DNA of 64,000 nt from Didymodactylos carnosus. Its lineage: Eukaryota; Rotifera; Eurotatoria; Philodinida; Philodinidae. Below the pieces are notes generated by a model. That model did no database searches and was not told the DNA's origin. It saw only the letters and a program-made list of their open reading frames with translations. Within the stretch, counting starts at the first letter, position 1. Each line of letters begins with the position of its first letter. The DNA lies in assembly GCA_905250885.1 (NCBI GenBank), contig CAJNOQ010000148.1, positions 1 to 64,000 on the forward strand. Reading direction: 5' to 3'. This document shows, one piece after another, positions 27,901 through 58,581 of this stretch. The translations under genes were made by a program, and so were the position numbers.

Positions 27901-28270
27901 ATTTAGGTCTTGTGCTGAAATCAGAAGTTTTTGTCAAAATTTTGACTAATGACAATGTGTTATATCATTCAGAAATTTTCTCAAACCTGATCAAGATGTT
28001 ACTCAAGCTGGGCAAAATCTGCGTCCTACAATCTTGATCAATGATATCATCCCCAGATCTTATCAGATGTCGATATATCTACATAAGACCTTGAATAAAA
28101 TCAGCAGACGCTTCTTAATCTTTAATGATTTATTAAGATTTGCGTCAAGGCTTTTTATCTGGGTTGTTAATCTTATTTATCAATAGTTCCATTGACATGT
28201 AATATTCTACTATTTTAGACACATAAAACCAACGCCGATTATTACGACGTCTTCATTCGTCGATTGATTT
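21935..28270. other. Intergenic DNA between the MRL and AHCYL-like genes
   Basis: About 6.3 kb with no convincing exon on either strand. It is AT-rich, with somewhat more balanced composition at 26400-27400, and it contains the palindromic element at 27436-27824. Open frames at 25229-25673, 25846-26140 and 22573-22782 are low-complexity and lack family signatures or consistent splice contexts. Confidence 0.45.
27436..27824. mobile_element. Palindromic hAT-like miniature element (MITE)
   Basis: A 389-base element that is almost entirely one inverted repeat. The left arm (27436 to about 27610) and right arm (about 27655 to 27824) are complementary, with identical inner blocks such as CTTTGATCGAGAGAAATTTA and its complement. 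Termini are CAGAGACGGGTG and CGACCATCTCTG, resembling the other two elements at 35903 and 57113. The flanking 8-mers TTCTATAG and TTCTAGAA agree at 6 of 8 positions, compatible with an aged hAT target duplication. No coding capacity; mobilisation would need a transposase from elsewhere. Confidence 0.75.
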
Positions 28271-48892
<20,622 letters not shown>

Positions 48893-50051
48893 TTTTCAAT
48901 ATGAGACTTGCCCAGATCGTACGCCCAAATATTAAATAAATGTAAAATATTCTCGACTTAATAATAATTAATTACTATTGTTTTTTTCAAACAATTGCTT
49001 CATATTTATTTGCGTTTTTCGTCTTTATTCTATTTTATCATCGATGTGCGCTATCACACACAAACAACACCCGGTGAACCATTAAAAGGTTGTATTAAAT
49101 GAGTTATATGAATGCGACATCAATAGTTATTAATCTATGCCAGTTTTATTATCATATATTCATCTTATCTAAAATGGACTCGTCGCTTCAGTGCATTATA
49201 AATTTATCGCCCGAATTCCAGTACACTTCCACATGAACTATCGAAATAATACGTAATCTTTCTCTTTATTATTTTCTTTGTTTCTTTTTTTCACTTGTAT
49301 ACTCGTATATTTTCGTGGCAGCAGACTAAGTTATTAGTTGAAGGTGTCATCTTTATTCTCAATTACAATATATTGAAAAATTATTATCTTTCATTCTAAT
49401 TGATCCCCCATAATTATTTCAGGGGTTTACAGTAGTTTTCTGCTTTGTCTATATTTTTTTTCTTGTATGGGTGTGTGTGGGGGGGGGGGGGGGGACGTGG
49501 TGTTTTGGGGATAATTTTTTTTTTTTTTTTTTTTGTTGCAAAAAATTTTTTTTATTTTTTTTTTTTTTTTTTNNNNNNNNNAATTGGGGGGGTACAGATG
49601 GAGTTAGCGTCATAAGTATCTATATCTGTTAGTGTCTTCCACAAATATTGTATACGTTTTTATGTTTTATTCCATGAGCCAAATGTGTTTTTTATTCTGA
49701 AATCATTGTTGATCTCGATCTCTGTTTTTACAAGACCGAGCAAGAATGTTTCTGTTGTGCTTGTAGGCAATTAAGAAAAGAAATGATGGTTCTTTTGTAG
49801 TGATGTATCTTTCTCTTTTTTTTTCTCATTTTATTTATACTTGAATATTTTTCTGAGAATCTAACGTTTATTGTTTTTGTTCTTGATTTTTTAAAAATAA
49901 GTTTATCTGCAATAGGAAAGAAAGAAAAACAGCATCTCATCTATTCACCTTAGATATCATATATGCTAAGCGATTGTTTATAACAAAAAAATCAAGTTAC
50001 GACTACATCTAATCTAAAGTAACATGTCTAAGTAAATCGATTTTCAAACTT
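48893..50051. other. Convergent intergenic DNA with assembly gap
   Basis: Between the 3' ends of the AHCYL-like gene (+) and the hydrolase (-). AATAAA at 48935-48940 probably serves the AHCYL-like gene. A G run (49479-49494), long T runs and nine N (49573-49581) mark a low-quality stretch. No exon recognised. Confidence 0.6.
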
Positions 50052-50972
50052 TTATTTGACTGGTAATACCTGTTCTGGCATATCGTTCAACTTATTATTG
50101 AACCAACATCTTACAACATCTACAAATAGTTCTGGATTCTGCATATCCCAAATGTGACTTCCATCTTTGAGAATAAAACCTTTACTCGAAGGACTTACTT
50201 TTGTAACTGTTTTGACTAAATGCGGTAGCTCCTTTTTAATTATCCAATCTTCTGAGCCAGCTACTAGTGCGATCGGTGGTGATTCTTTTTCTATTCGATA
50301 TAAAACGTTGGTTAAGAAACTGTCGCCCGAAATCTCTTTATAAAACTGACGAACATTATCCATTCTACTACCTATTCGAAGATCGGCAGCCACTTCAGGC
50401 GTATTGTATCGTGAATCAATATTCATACGAGAAAATAGCCGATAAAGTACGGTTGGAAATGCAGTCAATATCCAATTTAACGGACTAACTATCCAGTGAC
50501 CGTAGCGTGTGAGAATGCTTGATAATGGCACAACAACACCGGTGACGAATGAACGATCGAGCAAATGTGGATAATAACGAATGATTGATAATGCGACATA
50601 GCCTCCAAGTGATAAGCCGACGATATGAACTTTGGATAAACCCCTTGATGTTATTAGTTGTGCTATCAGATCTGTTGTTCGTTCTAGGGAGAAATTCGGA
50701 ATAAATTTTGCTGTTAGACCATGGCCTGGTAAATCAACTGCGATGCAATTGAAATCGATGGAAAGTAAAGGAAACATTGGCAACCATTCTCTTCCAGAAA
50801 ACGCCCCACCATGAAGAAAAAAAATCGTCGGTAAGTGAGTTTGAAATGGTAACGACTCGTAAATATGTAGCATTTGATTACCTAATGGGCAATGTGTAGA
50901 GATAATAGAAAAGAATCGATTGTACAATTTAATTTTTTTTGAAAAATGAAACTGACTTAATCGTAGTAGCAT
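50052..50972 (-). CDS. Alpha/beta-fold hydrolase
   Basis: A single-exon gene of 306 residues, unusual among its many-exon neighbours. The alpha/beta hydrolase fold is clear: oxyanion-region HGG at residues 54-56, DLPGHG at 80-85, nucleophile elbow GLSLGG at 119-124 with Ser121, acid Asp242 in GSEDW, and His273 in GSHIWDMQ. All three catalytic positions are present, so it is probably an active serine hydrolase (esterase, lipase or epoxide-hydrolase-like). The substrate cannot be told from sequence. The basic, Ser/Phe-rich first 25 residues could be a mitochondrial targeting peptide. Lack of introns could mean retroposition or transfer, but codon use does not look foreign. AATAAA overlaps the stop codon. 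Convergent with the AHCYL-like gene. Confidence 0.9.
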   Translation of the reverse strand: MLLRLSQFHFSKKIKLYNRFFSIISTHCPLGNQMLHIYESLPFQTHLPTIFFLHGGAFSGREWLPMFPLLSIDFNCIAVDLPGHGLTAKFIPNFSLERTTDLIAQLITSRGLSKVHIVGLSLGGYVALSIIRYYPHLLDRSFVTGVVVPLSSILTRYGHWIVSPLNWILTAFPTVLYRLFSRMNIDSRYNTPEVAADLRIGSRMDNVRQFYKEISGDSFLTNVLYRIEKESPPIALVAGSEDWIIKKELPHLVKTVTKVSPSSKGFILKDGSHIWDMQNPELFVDVVRCWFNNKLNDMPEQVLPVK

Positions 50973-51228
50973 TTTCTAAAATGTGTGTTAGACAACTATA
51001 TATTCTTATTCTTTTCATACAGTTAGCAACGGTTCATTATTCTGCAACTTCTCTCCATAACTCCATAATAGAGAGGGGTTGAGGTTATATACTCGAGATC
51101 CCGTGGTTTTCAGTGTTTTTTAAGTTCCTCTTCCCTAGTAGGCCTAGTATTCATCATACATTCCGGTTCAAACAGATACTGGTTCTAATTATAGAAGTCG
51201 TATATGACAAAATTTCTTATAATGGTTA

Positions 51229-51930
51229 AGTCCCAGCCCCCGTCAGAAACATATCTTCGTTACTAAAAGTTTGATCTGGGCCAAACTTTTAGAGAAAGTT
51301 CACCTTATGACTGCACATTTTTTGATAAAATTTTGACGATATCTTCTATCACCGTTTCTGAGATATTGCTCACTTAGAGGTCAAAATGGGACTGTTCGTA
51401 GCTGGAAGATTCCTCGGTAACGAAGCGTCGTGGAGAGCTCGGGAGGGTCTCAAAATGCCGAAAACACATGTGGCTAGATGCTGATAGAGCCCGGATCTTG
51501 ATATTTTACTATTCAAAATAATAGCCAGCATCAAAAGGCCAAGATTCGAAAAAGTGCCATTAACTTGCACAAATATGTTTTTCTAACCACAAATCTAGAC
51601 TTCATATAAAAAGTCGGGCTCTGTTAGCTTCTAGCCACGTGTGTTGGCTTCATTTTAAGACCAACCCAAGAAATTCTGCAGCTACGAAGTCATGGGAACA
51701 CGAAGTTCGCTTTTGATATAAAGTAGCGTTAGTGTACGATGCATATTTTAGGACTTCGACTTTCGTTTTTCGGGAAAACTGCCTAAAAAACTTGCAGAAA
51801 TCTTTAATGAAGGTCGTAGTGACATGGACTCAGATAGCAGACATTTTGGGCTATCTAGTAATGTGCTTAGCTCAATACTAACTTTTTTACAAAAATTTCA
51901 TATTTCTGACGGATGAGGCGGGACCTGAAG
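51229..51930. mobile_element. Long-inverted-repeat MITE, diverged
   Basis: Outer ends (GTCCC...GTCAGAAA near 51229-51250 and its complement near 51905-51925) and inner blocks are inverted copies. TTCGTAGCTG at 51389, GGCTAGATGCT at 51472 and AGAGCCCG at 51486 recur in complement at about 51600-51700 as AGAGCCCGAC, CGTGGCTAGAAGCT and TTCGTAGCTG. Arms are roughly 75-85% similar by eye, suggesting an old copy. Non-coding. Confidence 0.6.
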
Positions 51931-52208
51931 TGATTCTTTCAAAGATGAGAAATCGAAGAACAATATTGAGAACGAGTCTAATATTCTTCAATATTCGACC
52001 TAGCTCAGAATCTCTTGTACACAAAATACGACTAATGTCCATTTTGTAAGCAAACTTTAGAAGAAAACAAATTTTATTTTATAAGTCTAAATGTTTCTTA
52101 ATTAATTAACCATAATTATTCGAGTGCATAAAGAACTCTTTATATTATTTTATACATTTTGCCCGGAGACGCGATATACGGGAATCTAGCAGTCTCTGTG
52201 AAAAAACA

Positions 52209-52602
52209 GGATTGTGTACGAAATCTAAAAGGGTATAGCGAAGTGTAACCATTTCTAAACCCTTCTAGATTTCGTAGAAGAAATGGTACAGTACGAAAAC
52301 GTTTAAGTGTATAAATTCTATCAGTTCTTTTTCTAAAAAATTTTTTTGAGTACTGGACCGTTTCAGCAGTTTAGGCGTGTTTTCATAGTATAGGGCGGCG
52401 AAAGCTGAGTCCAAAAAGTACCTGAAACCTCTGTAATTTTTGATTTTTTACGAGAAAAACATGACGAAATAAGCAAATGCACTGATCAATCGTTTCAATG
52501 TACTTAAAACGATTTCGTACCGTACCTTTTCTTCTACGAAACCTAGAAGGGTTGAGAAATGGTTGCACTTCTCTATACCCTTTTCGGTTTTATACACAAA
52601 CC
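52209..52602. mobile_element. MITE with ~100-base terminal inverted repeats
   Basis: Arms 52209-52310 and 52501-52602 are inverted copies of about 80-85% identity by eye. Both carry AAGGGTATAG, AACCATTTCT, AACCCTTCTAG and TTTCGTAGAAGAAA. The ~190-base centre is non-coding. No target duplication was recognised because the flanks are T/A runs. Confidence 0.75.
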
Positions 52603-53851
52603 TTTTTTTTTAGAGAGTGGATTAACATCTAAGAAGTGACGAAAAGAAAGTGAGCGTAATAATTTTCCCTTATGTTGGCAAAAACACGTTTAACTATTGC
52701 TGCAATCGGCATAAAAGAATATCTAGCACACGTAAGAAAAACTGCATACCGATTCATATATAATGTTAATGGGAAAGAAGTAGAGTAGTTTTGGTACATA
52801 CTGTTGTAAAAAAAAACCTATGTTTTTATGTTAATTATTTTGCTTGCTAAACGTGAAACAACCCAAAATATATAACTTATTTCGAAGATAACTACATGTA
52901 TCAAGCAACCGGAAGGTGAAAGCGAAGCCATTTCCCGCACACTGCTGCAAGTGTTATCTCTACTATTCACTTGGATGGTTGAACCAGTTACAGTTCAATC
53001 TAAAACGAAGAAATGAAACTGATCGAATTTGTTTTATTGAAATCTCTAGATGCAGGATGAATAATCTAAACCTAGAAATATTGTGCAAAAGATTCGTTCC
53101 TACTGTAGATATTCGAGTTACAAGAACAAATTTGACAACACCGCTGAAAGAGTGTCATTTAATAAATAATCAACGTTTAGTTAATTATAATAGGTTTTTT
53201 TAAAGCGAAATACGAGAATGTGCAGTTTTTCTTCATGCCATATCTTTCGGTTGATACAGATAGGCAAACCTAGTAAAAATATTTCAATTTTACGTCTCTT
53301 AATGGGAAAAGAAGCAGAAAAATGTTCAGCATTTACCGTTTTAATCAATGGTATGGTTCAACTACGACCTTTGGTCAATAGTACACACCAATGATTCGAG
53401 TGATTCTAAATTAGTAACTTGTTTAACTTGCTATTTGAATCATATAGGTGAAAACTTAGTTCATAGGTTAAATATTTATTAAATTTTTAACTCCTTTCGA
53501 AAAAAGTATTCCATTAAAAAAAGAAAAAAACGACGAAAAATATTATTAGTCATAAGAAAAATGAGAATGGCTGATTTACTTGTAAACGAAAATAGCTGAA
53601 AGTCGAATCAATATGAGACGGAAAGCGAAGATAACATAATGATAAAATTGCACGATACAAAAAACGTTAATGTGCCATTGAATTCAAATCACTAATATTG
53701 TTTCAGATTTCAATAAGAATGAGAAATAAAATAAATAAAATAATCGAGACACAGATCAAACAATAACATCTTGTTCGAGATGGACGTTTCTAAATGAAAT
53801 ATCAAGTAAAACGATTAATATGTTGAATAATTATTGTTGAACTCATACTTT

Positions 53852-56800
53852 TCATTTCCTCAATACCAAAACGAGAACCAAAATAATGATAGCAAGAACA
53901 ACAAGAAGAATTGAGATAATAATTATTTTTTTTCGACGAGCAGAACTCTAAATGCAAAACATAAAAATAAATAACAAATTAGAAAGTAAAATAAATGGTC
54001 ATTTCTAACGAAAATGTGTCTATTAAACATGCAAAAATTATGTGATAGAAAAGCAAAATGTTAGCACCTGCCAACCAACAGCTTTTGTTAAATCTTTTTG
54101 TGCATTTTGTACATAAGTCTCGGTATCAATACAATGAGTTTCTATAGAATCTATACAATAAACAGAAAAATATATTAATATGAGTTAGTCACTGAAAAAA
54201 CGAGCAGCAATGGTTTAATTATTTATATAGCAATCTCTTCCATTTTTTAGCTTAGCGGGGGACACCTGTGATACAACGGCTGTTCCCAAAGAACGTGTGG
54301 CCTGTTGTGTTTGAACAACACTTGTATCAACATAATCCTGAATCGACCCTAAACATGTCACTTATAATGGTACCATATTTCCTATCTCTTCAATTCACTT
54401 ACCAATAACGGCTCCTTGTTCATGAATAAGTTTTGATACGTCTTTGAATATTTCGTTTACTTGAATAATATCACCCTGGTAAAGAAAAGTAATGTTTAAA
54501 ATACTTAAATTTCATTTTATTTAATCTCTTTGATAAGTACTTCTAATCGTTTTAATTGATCATCTCGTTCTTGTAATACTCCCAAATCAACATTTTCTAC
54601 AGGCAAAACGGCTTGTTGTTGATATTGTTGCTCTGAGGATACAAAATTATCTCCAAATGGGGAATCATTCATTGGCTGCTGGAAGAAAATTAGAAGCGCT
54701 TATGCTGAAATGGATAAAGAGTCCAATATTTTTGACTTACTTGGCGAACTGATGCTGCCTTGGCACGATCTAAACTTTCTTTCTCTTTTTTAACGCCCAA
54801 ACTGAATAAATGACAAATCAAAGTAAAAATAAAAGCGAATAAATTTTTGCGTTACCGCTGTGCTTGTTGAAATCGATTTAATGCATGAAGATATTGTTTG
54901 GGTAAACTATCTGTTAATAATGCTTTTCGCTTCTAAAAAGACAATGTGGTTCGGTGACTCTATAGTAAATAAGGCATTTTATTAATTTTCTATACTTGTT
55001 CTGCTTCGGATGATACAGGTGTATTTTTCAGTTGTTGAAGTGCATCATGTGTACTTTGAGTTAATAATTTTGTATCATTTTGTAATCTATGACTGATAAA
55101 AACAAGCATTAAATTCATAAACTTTATTACAGATTTACTAGTATTAATACGCAACTTACTAACGGTCCCTTAAGGGGTCAGAATCTTCTGGTGTTCCAAG
55201 TTTTTTGACAAGATTTTCAATATCCGTTACTAAAAACCACATAACATAACAGTTACATTGGCATGGTACGTTAGTCTACATACCATTATGGTCTAACCGC
55301 TGTAAATTTGTTGTTATTGCGTTGTGTAAACGTTGAAAATCACTTGCAGTTGACACTATAAACACATACAATTCCACCGCTTTAGCGTTTGATGTCTTTA
55401 TTCAGATTCTGTTACATACTTTTAGATGACCAAGTATCAATAAAATCGTCAATCTAAAATAGTATATAAATCAAGTGAATTGTCAAATATCTCCATTAAT
55501 TATCGAAAATAATTAAGCATCCCGTTCAAAAATAAAAAAAAACAAACGACTAATTATATTATATTATCAATCTGCATACATATTAATACATGACACACAA
55601 CACAAAAAGAATGTTTGTTATACGGGTTAATTTAGCAAATCAAAAACACAATAGTTTTTCACATTCAACTAGAACCGCAAAAATCAACATAGAACTTCAA
55701 ACGCATAATCACGAGTAGAGATAAACTATTGAAAATTTAAAGTCTAATTTAATTATCGAAAACAAAAGCGCAATTTTTGCAAATTATCGTACAAATAGAA
55801 AAAATTACGAAGTAAAAGCTCATCTCATATCAGCTAGTGCATCGCTTGTATGCAACCGCCTTTTAGAAAAGCATTTTAGTTCATAAATTTACAGCCAAGA
55901 AAAGGAGACAAGATTATAGTGTAAATTGATTGATTGAAGATTGACACATTAGCGATGACTTACTAGAAGAAAATTCGTAAAATTTTAACGTAAAACTATG
56001 TTATATTTATATATTGTCTATCTGTAGAGCAAACGGTGAATGAGGAGTTGGCAGGGACTTCCCCATGGATTGCACATGTTGGAGACTCTCCAGGGATTTT
56101 GAGGATGACTCACCGGGGAGTCAGGCATTTTTTGGGGACTCCTGCTACTCTTTTTACCTGAAAAACTGGGAAATACTGGATGTCGCTAAAATGGCTGAAA
56201 AATAGGAGAAAATGATCTTTTACAACGACACTTTTTCGTTCCGATTTCATCTAATAAATCATTATTTCTCATTAAAAAAAAAAAGAACATCATATTGTAG
56301 AAAATTTCTTGCTAAATTTTTCCGTATCCTTGTTTTGTTGAATAAGTGATTTTTAGCGAGGTTTTGCGCAAAAAATCGATTTTTTGAAGGTGTAATTACA
56401 AAATCTGAAGCTTTTCTTGTTAGAGTTACTACACCAAATATCAAAAATGAATCTTAAAAATAAATATATAATCTTGTAGAGAATTAAATTCTCTATCGTT
56501 TGAGACTATAAAGGAAATTTTTGAAGTGAGAGAAAAATGCATCAACATTTAGTGCAATTTATTATGGGTGCAATTTATTTATGCAATTTATTTATATCAC
56601 CCGTTACAATTGTAAGTGGAATAAAGGATCAACAAATGAAACAAACTTATATCAACAAGTTAAATAAATTTCAGTTGCTCGCAATTTTCGAGGCTCCTCG
56701 AGTATTATTCGTTTTATCACTGAGTCTGAGAAGTCATCACTACAGCTATCGGCGTTTTTCTAATTCGAAGATATTCCGCTACTGTTTAAAACCATGTCAG

Positions 56801-57035
56801 ATATTTTAAGTTAAAAAGTAAAGTAGTTACTATTTTCATTATTAAATACGTTAAGAAATGCAACAATTGAGGCTTAAATGCTTCCAATCGTTTGTTATAA
56901 AAGCATGTAAAATGAAAAACAAATGAAATATCCAAAAGAAGTAAATGTATAAATAACGAGGCAAACTAATAGAGGCTGAAATCATATCCAAAAGAAATTC
57001 TCTACCTGCACTAGGTCCTCATCTGAATCAGACAT
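53852..57035 (-). CDS. Endosomal Qa-SNARE, syntaxin-7/12-like, with mutually exclusive SNARE-motif exons
   Basis: Syntaxins of this class drive fusion in the endosome-lysosome pathway. Exons in coding order: 57006-57035, 55420-55453, 55284-55355, 55160-55229, 54996-55092, 54856-54932, 54741-54801, 54541-54678, 54403-54475, then either 54266-54348 or 54068-54150, then 53852-53947; 276 residues with either choice. Start MSDSDEDLVQ. N-terminal Habc-type helices (SDFQRLHNAITTNLQRLDHN, LRDRYHRLQNDTKLLTQ, YLHALNRFQQAQR). The SNARE motif starts LQERDDQLKRLE and continues VNEIFKDVSKLIHEQGAVI, with the zero-layer Gln in HEQG. A C-terminal anchor follows (RRKK, then about 20 Ile/Leu/Val, ending LRK). 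The first intron is 1.55 kb. The acceptor at 54678 is a CAGCAG tandem, so one Gln may be optional. Confidence 0.92.
54068..54150 (-). CDS. Syntaxin SNARE exon, version alpha
   Basis: 83 bases, enters in phase 1 and leaves in phase 0. Encodes DSIETHCIDTETYVQNAQ followed by KDLTKAVGWQ, the second half of the SNARE helix after the zero layer. It is closer to the vertebrate syntaxin-7 pattern (DSIEANVE, then VQQANQQL). Confidence 0.85.
54266..54348 (-). CDS. Syntaxin SNARE exon, version beta
   Basis: Also 83 bases with the same phases. Encodes GSIQDYVDTSVVQTQQAT followed by RSLGTAVVSQ. It keeps the small and hydrophobic heptad positions of the other version (S, I, Q, A, L, A, V, Q identical) but differs on the surface. 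Joining both in tandem would break the reading frame, so the two are alternatives. Confidence 0.8.
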
Positions 57036-58581
57036 GTTCCTAAAATGTAAGTGAATTTAAAATGTTTTTGTGGGAAAATCAGTAACTAGAAGTCAAATGT
57101 TGATATTCAAACCAGAGATGGGTGACAAACTTCTGACTAGACTCGGATTCAGACATTTAAAAAGCTATTTTCAGTATCCTTTTATGTCGTTTAATGCCAT
57201 GGTTGAATTTCTTTTGTTTTATCAACTGAGTACTAGAACAGGAAGAAAATAGAGCAATGTACATGAAGTGCCAGCCGCCACTGGAACTGGAACACGCTGA
57301 AAAATCAAGCAACGATAGAGTTTTGTAGGTAAGTTGGAAAATTAAAGATTCCAGCTTCGAAAACCGTAAATGAAGTTAAGAAATAATAGCGGACTCAGAG
57401 CGGATTCGGAAATGAGCGGAGTCACCCATCTCTAATTCAAACAACTTGTTATTTTCAACGAAAATCAAAGCTCAGATTCTTGCACACCATGTATTAAAAT
57501 ATGACTGACCGAAAACTTATAGATTATTATAAAATTCAATTTTGTTCCATTCTGATAAACAATTTAATGTATACGTACAAAAGAAGAACATCAGAAATCA
57601 TTATCTATAATTCAAGGTATAGGTATTTAGAAAATCAGTGGATTATTTTGAGAATTAAAATATCCAGCGAAATGCTCTTGCTTATGTACCCATCGTATTA
57701 AACTATCGCTCGTAAGAGGATAGAAGCAATTTTCGAGGATCTAACATAAGACGCATGAATCATCTAGAATAAATAAACTCACTTAGTATGCTAAAAATGA
57801 AATTTGAATTTGAGCCTTCTATTAAGATACCGTCTGTTCAATGTTCTGTAACATAAAAAAGCGCTTATGATTATGTATCTACGACGCCCACACACTTTTC
57901 ATCGTTAAAAGTCGAATGATAGCATGAATCATTAGCTGCAGTGCAGAAATCGCTATATGAGTCATAAAATTGATCCATCAATAATATTCTCTAAACTCTA
58001 ATTTTAATAAACATTTAGACTTTAGTATGCTACTCTACTTTTCAATTTTGATGAATTGTTTAGCAAAACAGAGTGTCTGCAAGCGCGTCCAAGCGAACTT
58101 TTGTTGTCTATCATTTAGCGACAATTTTTGTTCACTTTTCGATTCACAGATAATAATGCATTATAGTATTGCACCAATCATACGTCACTTTTCTTTCTAT
58201 TTGAATAAATGAATTGCGTTCATTCCGTGTAAAGTTTTTACTCATTACATTGAACTACTCACTCATACAGTTGCTTGCATGAGAAAGTCAAATCAAATGG
58301 ATCAAGCACGCTTGATTACTTGGTTACAATTCCACCAGCTTCTTTGACCGTTCTTCACAAAGCTTGACTTGAATTCAACTGAAACTTTGCGCAAAAATTG
58401 AATTCTTTTCTTTTCTTCCTTACTTCGCTCGCTGACATATATTGTTGGATAATTATGTCTTTTTGTTTCACAATCAATCTAAAAAGAGAAAAAGACAAAA
58501 GAAAATAGTTGCCGTTTGAATTGTATTTGTGCTAGCTTTGTCATACACTTTTATCTATTTTCAGATAAATCTTTCTTCATA
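57036..58581. other. Divergent intergenic region between syntaxin and SMNDC1
   Basis: The syntaxin gene (-) and SMNDC1 (+) start head to head about 1.5 kb apart; promoters of both should lie here. An acceptor-like TTTTAG precedes the syntaxin ATG by four bases, suggesting a 5'-untranslated intron. The hAT-like MITE at 57113-57434 sits just upstream of the syntaxin start. No other exon is supported. Confidence 0.5.
57113..57434. mobile_element. 322-base hAT-like MITE with perfect 8-base target duplication
   Basis: Starts CAGAGATGGGTGAC, ends GTCACCCATCTCTA (inverted ends, 13 of 14 matching). It is flanked by ATTCAAAC at 57105-57112 and 57435-57442. Inner parts of the arms also pair (CTCGGATTCAG near 57143 with GCGGATTCGG near 57400). 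Terminal sequence and 8-base duplication identify the hAT superfamily. Non-autonomous. It sits about 80 bases upstream of the syntaxin start codon. Confidence 0.9.

Larger units (their letters stand above)
50973..53851. other. Intergenic DNA with two inverted-repeat elements
   Basis: 2.9 kb between the hydrolase 5' end and the syntaxin 3' end. It contains the elements at 51229-51930 and 52209-52602. The open frame at 52916-53203 is not recognised and shows no splice support. Nothing else is seen. Confidence 0.5.

Noticed and set aside
56030-56160. Repeated GGAGACTCC-like words in the syntaxin first intron
   Set aside because: Too short and irregular to define a repeat unit.
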